DNA of 64,000 nt. Origin: Nibrella viscosa (GTDB lineage: Bacteria > Bacteroidota > Bacteroidia > Cytophagales > Spirosomataceae). Positions 42,201 through 50,991 of the stretch are shown here, in pieces. Where the stretch lies: positions 1 to 64,000 of the forward strand of contig NZ_BAABHB010000015.1 of the NCBI RefSeq assembly GCF_039541875.1, in the 5' to 3' direction. The notes under the pieces are model-generated. The model did not search any database, had not been told where the DNA came from, and saw only the letters and a program-made list of their open reading frames with translations. Within the stretch, counting starts at the first letter, position 1. Every line of letters starts with the position of its first letter. The position numbers were made by a program, and so were the translations under genes.

Positions 42201-42487
42201 TGGGAAAACAGGGGGCTTAGGCATTTACAGTATAAGTGAGACGCTGGTTTCGTCTACTCTCTCCGGAAGAGTTCGGAGTAGACATACAGTCGACTTTTGC
42301 ATAGGCACGCAAGTAATCAGAATTTCACTATTTACCGAATAGTAAATCATACTTTCATAGCCTATTGATTTTACGTCTTTTACCGTACATTGGCTTTTAT
42401 AGGGTACTAATCCGCTATGAGAAATTCCTGATTTTCAGGTGGCTATCCTTCCTGTTTTTTTCCAGCCGAAACTAACCATTTACCTGT

Positions 42488-45400
42488 ATGAGACAACTTC
42501 TTTCCATTATTTTCCTTGGTGCTACTCTCACAATTGGCAGGGCTACACCGCCAACCGGTGAAACATTGTTGCTGCGTACGCCAACGCTCAGCGCAACCCA
42601 CCTTGCCTTTACGTATGCAGGTGATATCTGGCTTGCAGATAAGAGCGGCAACAATCCGCAACGGCTAACGGTACATCCGGAAGAAGAATCCAACCCGATG
42701 TTTTCGCCCGATGGGCAATGGATTGCCTTTAGTGGTAATTACAACGGGAACAATGATGTCTATGTGGTTTCTGTGAACGGCGGTATTCCGAAGCGGCTCA
42801 CGTATCACCCGGCTGTTGACCTGGTACGGGGCTGGACACCCGACGGCAAACACATTCTGTTTTCCTCCAGCCAACAATCAAATTCAACGCGTTACAGCCG
42901 GTTGTTCCTTATACCGGTCAATGGGGGAATGCCGGAAGTGCTGCCAATGCCTATGGCCGAACATGGGCAGTTTTCGCCGGATGGAAATACTATTGCGTAT
43001 ACGCCAATTCATGATGCTTTTGACACCTGGAAACAATACCGGGGCGGGCAGACCCCACCGGTATGGCTCTTTGACCGGAAGACGCAGGAAATACAGGTAG
43101 TGCCCCATACCAATGCCTCCGATACCAGACCCGTCTGGGCCGGAAAAACGGTGTATTTTCTGTCGGACCGGGCGGGGACTATGAATGTCTTCGCCTACGA
43201 AACCGAATCGAAGCAGGTGAAGCAGGTTACTCAACACCAGGATTTTGACGTAAAAGCGCTGGCTTCAAATGGAAAAGAAATTGTTTATGAGCAGGCGGGT
43301 CGTTTGCACCTGCTCGACCTGACAAGCGGAAAGGGTAAACCAATCAGTGTACGGATTGCTCCGGATTTACTTTCGCTTCGTGCGCAGTACAAGCCGGCAG
43401 CCAAGTTTATCCACCATGCCACTATTTCACCCACCGGGGTACGTGCTCTTTTTGAAGCTCGCGGGGATGTGTTCACGGTACCATTGGAAAAAGGAGATAC
43501 CCGAAACCTCACTCAAACGCCCGGTACGTTTGAACGGTATCCCTGTTGGTCGCCCAACGGTCGGCATATTGCTTACTTCTCAGATGCCGGCGGAGAGTAT
43601 AAGCTTATTGTCGCTAATCAGATGGATGGGAAACAGGTGGCGGAGATTGACTGGAACGATCCATCTCATTATTACGAACCAACGTGGTCGCCGGATAGCA
43701 AAAAACTGTTGTTTACCGATAAACGGCTCCGCGTGTATTACCTTGATCTGGCTACGAAAAAGCCGGTCCGTGTCGACGAAGATACCTATGATCACCCCCA
43801 GCGGTCACTTAATCCAGTCTGGTCTCCTGATAGCAAATGGATAGCCTATACCAAACGACTGGATAATCACCTCCGGGCAGTGTTTGTGTATAACCTGACT
43901 ACGGGAAAATCGGCGCAGATAACCGATGGGATGAGCGATGCCGTTTCGCCGGCTTTCAGCCGTGATGGCAAATACCTGTACTTTGCCGCCAGTACCAACT
44001 TCGGCCTTAACTCAGGCTGGCTCGATATGTCCTCGTATGAGCGGCCAATCAAGCGAAGCCTGTATGTGGTTATGCTTAGAAAAGGAGAACCGTCGCCCCT
44101 GGCACCGGAGAGCGACGAAGAAAAGCCAGGCGATGAACCAGCCGATAGTGTAGCCAAAACACCGGCTAAGCCAAAGGGAAAAGTGGACGCTACCAGTAAA
44201 CCAACCAAACCGGCCGATAGTGTGAAGGTGGCCGTTACCATTGATCTGGATCAGATTGATCAACGCATACTGGCGCTGCCTGTTCCGGAAAACAACTACG
44301 AAGATTTGCAGGTGACAGCCGAAGGTAAGTTGTTGTTTACCCAAATTCCGGCAGAGTCCGGAGCCCGAACGCTGCACTGGTTTGACTGGAAAACACGAAA
44401 GAGTGACGAGTTCATGAGCGGTATCTGGGGGTATACAATCAGTGCCGACGGCAACAAACTATTGTATTTTGCCCCTTCGGAGGTAGCTGGTATTGTAGAC
44501 ACCAAGGCAAAGCATAAGGTTGGAGACGGCAAACTCGACCTGAGCAAAATGGAAGTTTGGGTTGATCCACAGGCCGAATGGAAGCAGATGTTTGATGAAG
44601 TCTGGCGGATCGAGCGGGACTATTTCTACGTAAACAACATGCACGGCTCCGATTGGAAAGCCATAAAGCAAAAGTATGAACCCTTTCTGGTGCATGTAGG
44701 CCACCGTTCCGATCTTAATTTTCTCTTTGCCGAGATGATCGGCGAAATGGTGGTTGGTCATAATTATGTGGGTGGAGGTGATGTACCGGCGGTCGACCCT
44801 ACACCCATTGGGTTATTGGGCGCTGATTACCGGGTTTCTAACGGGCGGTTCCAATTTGCCAGAATTTTCAGCGGGTTGAATTGGAACCCCGACTTGCGTT
44901 CTCCGCTTACGGCCCCTGGGGTTGAGATTAAAGAAGGCGAGTATCTGCTGGCGGTCAACGGCAAAGAAGTAACGGCAACGGATAACCTGTATAGTTTTTT
45001 TGAAAATGCCGCCGAACGCCAGACGTTGCTCACGGTGAACTCCCGGCCAACAATGGAAGGTGCCCGAACCGTTACCGTAATGCCCGTGAAGAGTGAAAGC
45101 GGATTACGCAACCGGGCGTGGGTGGAGAACAATCGCAAACGAGTTGATGAACTAACCAATGGACAGGTTGCCTATGTGTACCTGCCCAACACGGCCCAGG
45201 CCGGCTACACCTATTTTAACCGGTATTATTACGCCCAGCTCAACAAGAAAGCGGTCATTATCGACGAACGATTCAATGGGGGAGGGTCCGCAGCCGACTA
45301 TATTGTCGATAACCTAAACCGGCCGCTCTTAAGCTACTGGGCAACCCGCGAAGGAAAGATGTTTTCTACACCGACAGCCTCAATATTTGGCCCCAAAGTC

Positions 45401-45778
45401 ATGATTGTAAACGAGTACGCCGGGTCGGGTGGCGATGCGCTGCCGCTTTACTTCCGTCGCCGTAATCTGGGTAAGCTGGTTGGTAAGCGTACCTGGGGTG
45501 GTCTAGTTGGTATCTATGATTACCCGGTGTTAATGGACAATGGATTTATTACGGCACCCCGATTGGGCATTGTTAGCCCTGATGGCAAATGGGAGGTTGA
45601 AAACGAGGGCGTGGCCCCGGATATTGAGGTTGAAATGACGCCCAAAGCAGTTATTAACGGGGGAGATCCGCAACTGGAAAAGGCGGTAGAGGTGATTATG
45701 CAGGAGCTAAAAAATCAGTCTGCCCAGCCAGTAGCCAGACCTGTTGATCCCGTGCGGGTAAACAGTGGGAAATCCTGA
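42488..45778 (+). CDS. Tricorn protease homologue (PD40 beta-propellers, PDZ, S41 peptidase), secreted
   Basis: 1096 residues with a signal peptide (MRQLLSIIFLGATLTIGRA). Two WD40-like beta-propellers (residues ~28-330 and ~330-510, e.g. FSPDGQWIAFSGNYNGNNDVYVV) feed a peptidase. A PDZ-like domain precedes the S41 core, whose nucleophile Ser is in NEYAGSGGDALPLYFRRR. Tricorn proteases degrade oligopeptides; the propellers gate substrate access. Between the propeller and the peptidase, residues about 535-580 form an unusual Glu/Pro/Lys/Ala-rich linker (SDEEKPGDEP...KGKVDATSKPTKPADS). The gene stands alone. Confidence 0.92.
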   Translation: MRQLLSIIFLGATLTIGRATPPTGETLLLRTPTLSATHLAFTYAGDIWLADKSGNNPQRLTVHPEEESNPMFSPDGQWIAFSGNYNGNNDVYVVSVNGGIPKRLTYHPAVDLVRGWTPDGKHILFSSSQQSNSTRYSRLFLIPVNGGMPEVLPMPMAEHGQFSPDGNTIAYTPIHDAFDTWKQYRGGQTPPVWLFDRKTQEIQVVPHTNASDTRPVWAGKTVYFLSDRAGTMNVFAYETESKQVKQVTQHQDFDVKALASNGKEIVYEQAGRLHLLDLTSGKGKPISVRIAPDLLSLRAQYKPAAKFIHHATISPTGVRALFEARGDVFTVPLEKGDTRNLTQTPGTFERYPCWSPNGRHIAYFSDAGGEYKLIVANQMDGKQVAEIDWNDPSHYYEPTWSPDSKKLLFTDKRLRVYYLDLATKKPVRVDEDTYDHPQRSLNPVWSPDSKWIAYTKRLDNHLRAVFVYNLTTGKSAQITDGMSDAVSPAFSRDGKYLYFAASTNFGLNSGWLDMSSYERPIKRSLYVVMLRKGEPSPLAPESDEEKPGDEPADSVAKTPAKPKGKVDATSKPTKPADSVKVAVTIDLDQIDQRILALPVPENNYEDLQVTAEGKLLFTQIPAESGARTLHWFDWKTRKSDEFMSGIWGYTISADGNKLLYFAPSEVAGIVDTKAKHKVGDGKLDLSKMEVWVDPQAEWKQMFDEVWRIERDYFYVNNMHGSDWKAIKQKYEPFLVHVGHRSDLNFLFAEMIGEMVVGHNYVGGGDVPAVDPTPIGLLGADYRVSNGRFQFARIFSGLNWNPDLRSPLTAPGVEIKEGEYLLAVNGKEVTATDNLYSFFENAAERQTLLTVNSRPTMEGARTVTVMPVKSESGLRNRAWVENNRKRVDELTNGQVAYVYLPNTAQAGYTYFNRYYYAQLNKKAVIIDERFNGGGSAADYIVDNLNRPLLSYWATREGKMFSTPTASIFGPKVMIVNEYAGSGGDALPLYFRRRNLGKLVGKRTWGGLVGIYDYPVLMDNGFITAPRLGIVSPDGKWEVENEGVAPDIEVEMTPKAVINGGDPQLEKAVEVIMQELKNQSAQPVARPVDPVRVNSGKS

Positions 45779-45808
45779 AAGTTTGGTGTGTAATGCATTG
45801 ACTGAATA

Positions 45809-45861
45809 AACCTGCAGCGGGTGATTTTAGCTTATCTCCTGAATACTACCCGCTGCAGGTT
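45809..45861. repeat. Inverted repeat using the end of a coding sequence
   Basis: Perfect 14-base arms AACCTGCAGCGGGT (45809-45822) and its complement at 45848-45861. The right arm lies in the C-terminal codons of the convergent small secreted gene (encoding Asn-Leu-Gln-Arg-Val), so the left arm is an inverted copy of coding sequence. Without a T-run it may act as a weak terminator. Confidence 0.6.
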
Positions 45862-46329
45862 ATCGACCGAAAAGGTAGTCACCTCCTGACTGGCAGCCGC
45901 CTGTTTCCGGCCGGAGGTGACTTCAAAAATCAATTGATTGCCTGAGAGTTCATAGGTAGCCGTAAGAACAATGCCCTGGGTTTCAAACACGCTGTATAGC
46001 TTGTTACCGAACAGGTGATCGGCAAGTTCGATACCGTTGCCTTCGTCAGTGACGTAAATTCCTTTAGCTGGGTCTTTGAGCCGCAGCACATAGTCTTTAA
46101 CCACGGGGTGCTTCGGCGACAGGTACTCGGTTTTCCAGGTCCAGGCATTCGGATCAGCCGTTCTGGCCACTGTATGCCGGACCGGCACACTATCTTTAAC
46201 CGCCCCCTGCCGGTAAATATACATCGTGCCCGTCCAGGTCCCCAGGCACGCATCACCAAACGGCCGCTGTGCCTGGGCAAAGGAAAGTAACCCCACCATA
46301 CAGCCAAAAACTACAGATAAGGCTTTCAT
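45832..46329 (-). CDS. Small secreted protein of unknown function
   Basis: 165 residues from ATG 46329. MKALSVVFGCMVGLLSFAQAQ is a signal peptide with AQA cleavage. The rest is beta-rich (WTGTMYIYRQGAVKDSVPVRH, LYSVFETQGIVLTATYELSG) with a pattern like lipocalin-type domains of Bacteroidota that read an N-terminal GTWTG. No known catalytic residues. It follows the lipase-like lipoprotein gene by 36 bases on the same strand, so the two are likely co-transcribed. Start upstream at 46356 is possible but puts charged residues before the signal. Confidence 0.65.
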   Translation of the reverse strand: MKALSVVFGCMVGLLSFAQAQRPFGDACLGTWTGTMYIYRQGAVKDSVPVRHTVARTADPNAWTWKTEYLSPKHPVVKDYVLRLKDPAKGIYVTDEGNGIELADHLFGNKLYSVFETQGIVLTATYELSGNQLIFEVTSGRKQAAASQEVTTFSVDNLQRVVFRR

Positions 46330-46365
46330 ACAGAAGACGGGGAATGGCTGCGGCATGGAAAGTGA

Positions 46366-47568
46366 CTACCGCTTTGAGCTGAAAAAGGTAAAGGTGCCCA
46401 GCAGAAAGTCCTGAATGGCATCGCCGTGGCCCTTGCCGGGCAAGGAGATTAACTCTACGTTGGTAGCCCCCCGCTTCTTCATCGCTTCGAAGGCGTCAAC
46501 AGAGTTAAAATAAAAAACCTGCTGATCGACCGTGCCGTGGTAGAGCTGCATGGGCGTGCGCGGCTTCCAGTCGTAAATATTATTGTCTCTGACGGCATTG
46601 ATAAACGGGGTATCCGTTCCGTCGTTTACCCCCTTGCGGAAGGAGTCCATTACGGCCTCGTTGAAGCTTACCGGAATGTTGGCACCGAACGGATTGCTCG
46701 TTACGGCCGTGGCATAGGGTTCTTTGAGGTAAAAACTTATCGGCCGGTTCAGCCCGTATACCCGGTTGTAGGTCGATAACACCATGGTATAAAGTCCGTT
46801 GTAGGCAGCAATGCCGTGGGTTTTCTGGTTAATCAGGTAGTTCATAAACGCTGAACTGTTATAGGCACCGGCTCCGCAACTGGAAGCAACCAGGTTGAAT
46901 TCTGTGCCGGTTTCTTCCTCTATTTTCTTTTGCAGCGCCATAGTCGCGAAACCACCCAGCGAATAACCGGCAATCATTAGTTTCTGGTCCCACTTGATAT
47001 TCTCCTGCCGAATAAACTCCCGCGTTGCCCGTATCATATCCAGCGAGGAAGAAGCCAGCGAGGCCCGGTGCTGATAGGGGTGCGGCAGATTTTTTGATAC
47101 GCCGTAGCCAATAAAATCGGGCAGGGCTATAATGTATCCGTTGGAGGCTAGTAGCGAACCGATGGAGTAGGTTTCGCTGCCGGGACCATTGTTGGAAGGC
47201 GCGTCGGCGTCGGAGAAGATGGTGCCGTGCTGCTCGCTGATAAGCGGAAAGCTCAGGTTCTTATCTGCGGGGTTGGGGATTACCAGCGCTCCCGAGGCCT
47301 GCACTTCGGTACCATCGGTGTTTTTGGTTTTATACACAATACGGTACACCTTGATGGGGTGTATCAACAGGAATGCCAGCGCACCGGAATTGGGGATGGC
47401 TCCCGTCACCCGGGAAATCACCTGCTCCCGCGAATACTCGCCCAATAGCGTATTGCTGACCAGGTATTGATTGGCGGGTTGGGGATCTGTTGGCTTCTGA
47501 CAACCGGCCAGCCAGACCAGCAGCAGCACAGTGGATATAACGCGGTAGTAATGACGAAGTGGGTGCAT
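46366..47568 (-). CDS. Secreted alpha/beta hydrolase (lipase/feruloyl-esterase-like lipoprotein)
   Basis: 400 residues. Signal VLLLVWLAGC with lipobox Cys23. The fold shows YKTKNTDGTEVQASGALVIP, HGTIFSDADAP, LLASNGYIIALPDFIGYG, the nucleophile elbow GYSLGGFATM, and an acid/His end (YHGTVDQQVFYFN, LPGKGHGDA). This is the secretory-lipase-like family of extracellular esterases. Probable role: hydrolysis of an ester substrate at the cell surface; the substrate is unknown. A small secreted gene follows 36 bases later. Confidence 0.85.
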   Translation of the reverse strand: MHPLRHYYRVISTVLLLVWLAGCQKPTDPQPANQYLVSNTLLGEYSREQVISRVTGAIPNSGALAFLLIHPIKVYRIVYKTKNTDGTEVQASGALVIPNPADKNLSFPLISEQHGTIFSDADAPSNNGPGSETYSIGSLLASNGYIIALPDFIGYGVSKNLPHPYQHRASLASSSLDMIRATREFIRQENIKWDQKLMIAGYSLGGFATMALQKKIEEETGTEFNLVASSCGAGAYNSSAFMNYLINQKTHGIAAYNGLYTMVLSTYNRVYGLNRPISFYLKEPYATAVTSNPFGANIPVSFNEAVMDSFRKGVNDGTDTPFINAVRDNNIYDWKPRTPMQLYHGTVDQQVFYFNSVDAFEAMKKRGATNVELISLPGKGHGDAIQDFLLGTFTFFSSKR

Positions 47569-47681
47569 ATAATGGGTGTTTAAACAGGACAGAAAGATAC
47601 GATTTTTGCAGTAGGTATCCTATTAAGTTCTGGTAACGGCTATGACGTATATAACTTACGTGCCTTCAAGGCAAAAAGCGG

Positions 47682-48944
47682 CTACGCGCCTTCTTCCCAG
47701 ACCTGACACAGATTGACAATTACTTCCACAGCCTTTTGCATATCCTGCACCGATACCCATTCGAGCCGGGAATGAAAGGCGTGTTCGCCGGCGAAGATAT
47801 TGGGGCAGGGCAATCCCATAAACGATAGCCGGGAGCCGTCGGTACCGCCCCGGATGCTGCGCCGTGCGGGTGTGAGGCCGCTGCGCCGGATGGCTTCCAG
47901 GGCATTGTCGACTACGGCCGGGTGCTGGTCGAGTACCTGCTTCATGTTGCGGTACTGCTCAATGCTGGTAAACAGGGCGCTGGAATTGGGGTAGCCGGCA
48001 AGTACCTGCTTTGTAACATCCTGTAGGTAATGCTCTTTTTCCAGCAGTCCCTGTTCCGTAAAGTCGCGGACAATGAATTGCAGCACGGCCTTATCCTGAT
48101 TCCCTTCCAGATGGGTTGGATGCACAAAGCCGTCGTACCCTTCCGTGGTTTCGGGCGATAGCTGATCTTTGGGCAGGGCGGCCAGCAGGTCGGCGGCTAT
48201 TTTCAGCGCATTTTCCAGCTTGCCTTTGGCAAAACCGGGGTGCGTGCTGACGCCCTGAATGGTAATCTTAACGCCGTCGGCCGAGAACGTTTCGTCTTCG
48301 AGCGTGCCCAGGGCTTCGCCGTCGATGGTATAGCCATAGTCGGCACCCAGCTTCTGAATATCCACTTTGTCGGTGCCCCGGCCTATTTCTTCGTCGGGCG
48401 TAAAGAGCAGCCGGATTTTGCCGTGTTTTACCTCCGGATGGGTCATCAGGTAATGGGCAGCATCCATGATTTCGGCTACACCGGCCTTGTTGTCGGCCCC
48501 AAGCAGGGTAGTACCACTGGCCGTAATGATGTCGTTGCCCACCTGAGCCGCCAGATCGGGATGGTCGGCAACGCGGATAACCTGCGGAAGGTCACCGGGA
48601 TTTTCTACGTCGGGCAACACAATGTCAGAACCGTCCCAGGCCTGATGGATAATCGGTTTTACGCCCGCTCCGGTCACATCCGGCGAGGTATCTACGTGGG
48701 AGCAGAAACAGATAACAGGCACATTCTCCTTATCGGTATTGGCCGGAATGGTGGCGTAGACATAGCCGTAGGGGTCCAGTTCGGCATCCTGAATACCCAT
48801 GGCGTGCAGCTCTGCCACCAGCACCCGGCTCAGGTCTTTTTGCTTTTCGGTAGACGGATTGGTCGCAGCATGCGGGTCCGACTGGGTATCAATCTGCACG
48901 TAGTGCAGAAAACGATCGGTAACGGTGAATGGGTAATCGTGCAT
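47682..48944 (-). CDS. pepT: Peptidase T (tripeptidase)
   Basis: 420 residues, cytoplasmic M20 zinc aminopeptidase that removes the N-terminal residue of tripeptides. Metal motifs: CFCSHVDTSPD (His/Asp), LLGADNKAGVAE (bridging Asp), TPDEEIGRG (Glu pair), and the late GLPCPNIFAGEHAFHSRLEWV (His). The dimerisation domain sits between (residues ~220-330). It starts 3 bases after the MazG-like gene, so they are co-transcribed. Confidence 0.94.
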   Translation of the reverse strand: MHDYPFTVTDRFLHYVQIDTQSDPHAATNPSTEKQKDLSRVLVAELHAMGIQDAELDPYGYVYATIPANTDKENVPVICFCSHVDTSPDVTGAGVKPIIHQAWDGSDIVLPDVENPGDLPQVIRVADHPDLAAQVGNDIITASGTTLLGADNKAGVAEIMDAAHYLMTHPEVKHGKIRLLFTPDEEIGRGTDKVDIQKLGADYGYTIDGEALGTLEDETFSADGVKITIQGVSTHPGFAKGKLENALKIAADLLAALPKDQLSPETTEGYDGFVHPTHLEGNQDKAVLQFIVRDFTEQGLLEKEHYLQDVTKQVLAGYPNSSALFTSIEQYRNMKQVLDQHPAVVDNALEAIRRSGLTPARRSIRGGTDGSRLSFMGLPCPNIFAGEHAFHSRLEWVSVQDMQKAVEVIVNLCQVWEEGA

Positions 48945-48947
48945 AGG

Positions 48948-49415
48948 TTATTTACTCAGGATACTCTCCAGATCGGCCGGGGAGTAGTTGATGTTCTTGA
49001 GGGTTTTGTTGTCGGCGGTGCGGTACACCAGAAATTTGCCTTCCGACCCGATGTAGTGGCAGTCGACGCCCTTGCTCCGGTAATGATCGACGGTCGCCTG
49101 GGCCTCTTCCTCGGTCAGGCAGGCTTTGCTAAGGTTAGAACGTTGTACTTCGTCGAACAGTGTCCTGAATTTCTCGCCCAGCCCGAATTCGAGCACAGCC
49201 CCGGACAGAACGTATTGTAAATCGCACAGGGCATCGGCCACGGCCACGATGTCTTTTTCCAGAATAGCCACCTCCAGCTCTTTCAGCTCTTCGGCCAGCA
49301 GGGCTACGCGCAACTGGCAGCGGTTTTCGGCCGGCAACTGCGGAGTATCCAGAATGGGGTGGTGAAATGTACGGTGGAATTCGGCAACTTGATTGAGTGA
49401 GTCAGGTGATTGCAT
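48948..49415 (-). CDS. MazG-like nucleotide pyrophosphohydrolase family protein
   Basis: 155 residues, cytoplasmic. The EELKELEVAI and DALCDLQYVL helices give the EExxE / D-x-x-D metal site of MazG/phosphoribosyl-ATP pyrophosphohydrolase-like enzymes, followed by a KFRTLFDEVQRSNLSKA signature. It likely hydrolyses a nucleoside triphosphate, perhaps a non-canonical one. It is longer than plain MazG domains: residues ~105-155 add a region with HYRSKGVDCHYIG and no known role. Three bases separate it from pepT. Confidence 0.82.
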   Translation of the reverse strand: MQSPDSLNQVAEFHRTFHHPILDTPQLPAENRCQLRVALLAEELKELEVAILEKDIVAVADALCDLQYVLSGAVLEFGLGEKFRTLFDEVQRSNLSKACLTEEEAQATVDHYRSKGVDCHYIGSEGKFLVYRTADNKTLKNINYSPADLESILSK

Positions 49416-49471
49416 GGTCTGGAACCAGGATTTTACAGATTAACAGGATACAAGGAGGTCCAAAATAAGGA

Positions 49472-50497
49472 CTAAAATCCGTTGGTAAGCAGGAAGTCTT
49501 TTAACGTTTTGATTTCCTCTTCGTCAATGGCCGGAAAGTTGGCGATACGGAAGGTGGTGTTTTTCCAGTCGCCGTAGCCGTTGCCGAGGGTGATGCCCTG
49601 CGCCAGCGCTGCGGCCTTAATGGCTGCAATACGCTCGGCCGAACCTTCTACGGCAATAACGGTATCGGAGCGGAGAGCCGGGTTTTGGATCAGGAGGTGC
49701 AAATCCTGCTCCGCCGATGCCGCCTGCCCCGACGCAATGAACGTATACCAATCTTCCGCCCGCTGCTTTATCAGGCGGTCTACCTCCTCAATGGGCGGCA
49801 CCTGCTGCAAGACCCGCATGAGCAGGTAAATGCCGAGACCGTTGGGCGTGTACTGCGTCTGGAACTTCCCGATGTTCTCGTGAATGAAGAGCAGGCTGTT
49901 GTAGTACTGACGGTCACTAATGATTTCGGCTTTTTTCAGCGCGGCCGGGGAGTAAATGAGCAGACCTAACCCGGCCGGTAGCCCCAGGCATTTCTGCACG
50001 GAGGCAATCCAGACATCCGCCAGCGTCCAGTCGAGCCTGATACCGCCCATCGACGATACGGCATCGACGGCAATCAACCCAGTGAAGCCGTGCCGAAATT
50101 CCGCCAGCGTTTCCATCCGTACCTGCGTGCCGTTGGAGGTTTCGTTCTGCACCACGCACAGCACATCGGCCAGACCGGGCTCGATCATCGGCTTGATGCG
50201 GTGGGCATACTCCATCCACTTTTTACCGAAAGCCCCGCTATGCGGATGCAGACTGGTAGCCACCGTCAGCGACTGCGCTACAATTTCCCAGCCCTCGGTG
50301 GCCGATGAGATAAACGCAATGTGGTAATCGGCCGGGATGTCCAGCTTTTCGTGCAGCAGCCGCAGCGTTTCCTGAACAATGTCCATAAACCCCCGGCTGC
50401 GGTGGTTCAGGCTGACAATGCCCTGCTGCACCGCTTCCTGCGCATACTGCGCCACCTGCGGGTAGACTTTGGAGGGGCCAGGGTAAAAGGTGATCAT
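49472..50497 (-). CDS. Class V aminotransferase (SerC/alanine-glyoxylate-like)
   Basis: 341 residues, cytoplasmic PLP enzyme. The start MITFYPGPSKVYP is typical of phosphoserine/alanine-glyoxylate-like members; the PLP Lys is in ASVQKCLGLPAGLGLL, and DAVSSMGGI precedes it with the Asp that binds the pyridine nitrogen. Substrates could be phosphoserine or alanine; a distinct serC cannot be ruled out or in. It lies 4 bases after aroQ and 56 bases before the MazG-like gene in a tight minus-strand set. Confidence 0.85.
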   Translation of the reverse strand: MITFYPGPSKVYPQVAQYAQEAVQQGIVSLNHRSRGFMDIVQETLRLLHEKLDIPADYHIAFISSATEGWEIVAQSLTVATSLHPHSGAFGKKWMEYAHRIKPMIEPGLADVLCVVQNETSNGTQVRMETLAEFRHGFTGLIAVDAVSSMGGIRLDWTLADVWIASVQKCLGLPAGLGLLIYSPAALKKAEIISDRQYYNSLLFIHENIGKFQTQYTPNGLGIYLLMRVLQQVPPIEEVDRLIKQRAEDWYTFIASGQAASAEQDLHLLIQNPALRSDTVIAVEGSAERIAAIKAAALAQGITLGNGYGDWKNTTFRIANFPAIDEEEIKTLKDFLLTNGF

Positions 50498-50501
50498 GGG
50501 C

Positions 50502-50927
50502 CTACTGCTGACTTAACAGATACCGAATTGCCAGCTCGTAGCCCATTAGTCCCAGCCCAACGATCACGCCTTTGCATTTGGCAGAGAGGTAGCTGTGGTG
50601 GCGGTACGACTCGCGGGCGTGAACGTTGGAGATATGGACCTCAACGGCCGGAGCGGTTACGGCCGAGAGCGCATCCGCCAGGGCGATGGAGGTATGCGTG
50701 TAGGCCCCGGCGTTGATGACGATACCGTCGATGGTGAAGCCCAGCTCGTGTATTTTATCAATCAGCTCACCTTCGTGGTTTGACTGAAAATAGTGTAATT
50801 GCACGTCGGGGAACTGCTGCTCGACCGTCTTGAGGTAGTCGATAAACGAGCGGTTGCCGTAGATGTCCGGCTCGCGCTTGCCCAGCAGGTTCAGGTTCGG
50901 GCCGTTGATGATAAGGATTTTTTTCAT
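50502..50927 (-). CDS. aroQ: Type II 3-dehydroquinate dehydratase
   Basis: 141 residues, shikimate pathway, cytoplasmic dodecamer. It starts MKKILIINGPNLNLLGKREPDIYG, with the catalytic Tyr in that loop; NAGAYTHTSIALADAL and EVHISNVHARESYRHHSY carry the active-site His and Arg. The frame is open a further 22 codons upstream to 50993, but those codons lie in the hairpin repeat and overlap the xerD start, so ATG 50927 is right. It is first of the set aroQ - aminotransferase - MazG-like - pepT. Confidence 0.95.
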   Translation of the reverse strand: MKKILIINGPNLNLLGKREPDIYGNRSFIDYLKTVEQQFPDVQLHYFQSNHEGELIDKIHELGFTIDGIVINAGAYTHTSIALADALSAVTAPAVEVHISNVHARESYRHHSYLSAKCKGVIVGLGLMGYELAIRYLLSQQ

Positions 50928-50930
50928 AGT

Positions 50931-50987
50931 GTACCCCGGAATGTAATTCCGGCTTTTATTTTCTCCCGGAATGCAATTCCGGGGTAC
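50931..50987. repeat. Paired three-base-loop hairpins between aroQ and xerD
   Basis: 22-base inverted arms 50931-50952 and 50966-50987, each a hairpin CCGGAAT-GTA/GCA-ATTCCGG ending in GGGGTAC. The element fills almost the whole 64 bases between two divergent start codons. It belongs to the same family as 31907-31928. Any promoter for either gene must lie inside it or in the genes. Confidence 0.85.
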
Positions 50988-50991
50988 AGAC

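Noticed and set aside
48240..49220. Plus-strand open frame of 326 codons
   Set aside because: Antisense to pepT and the MazG-like gene, both clear families.
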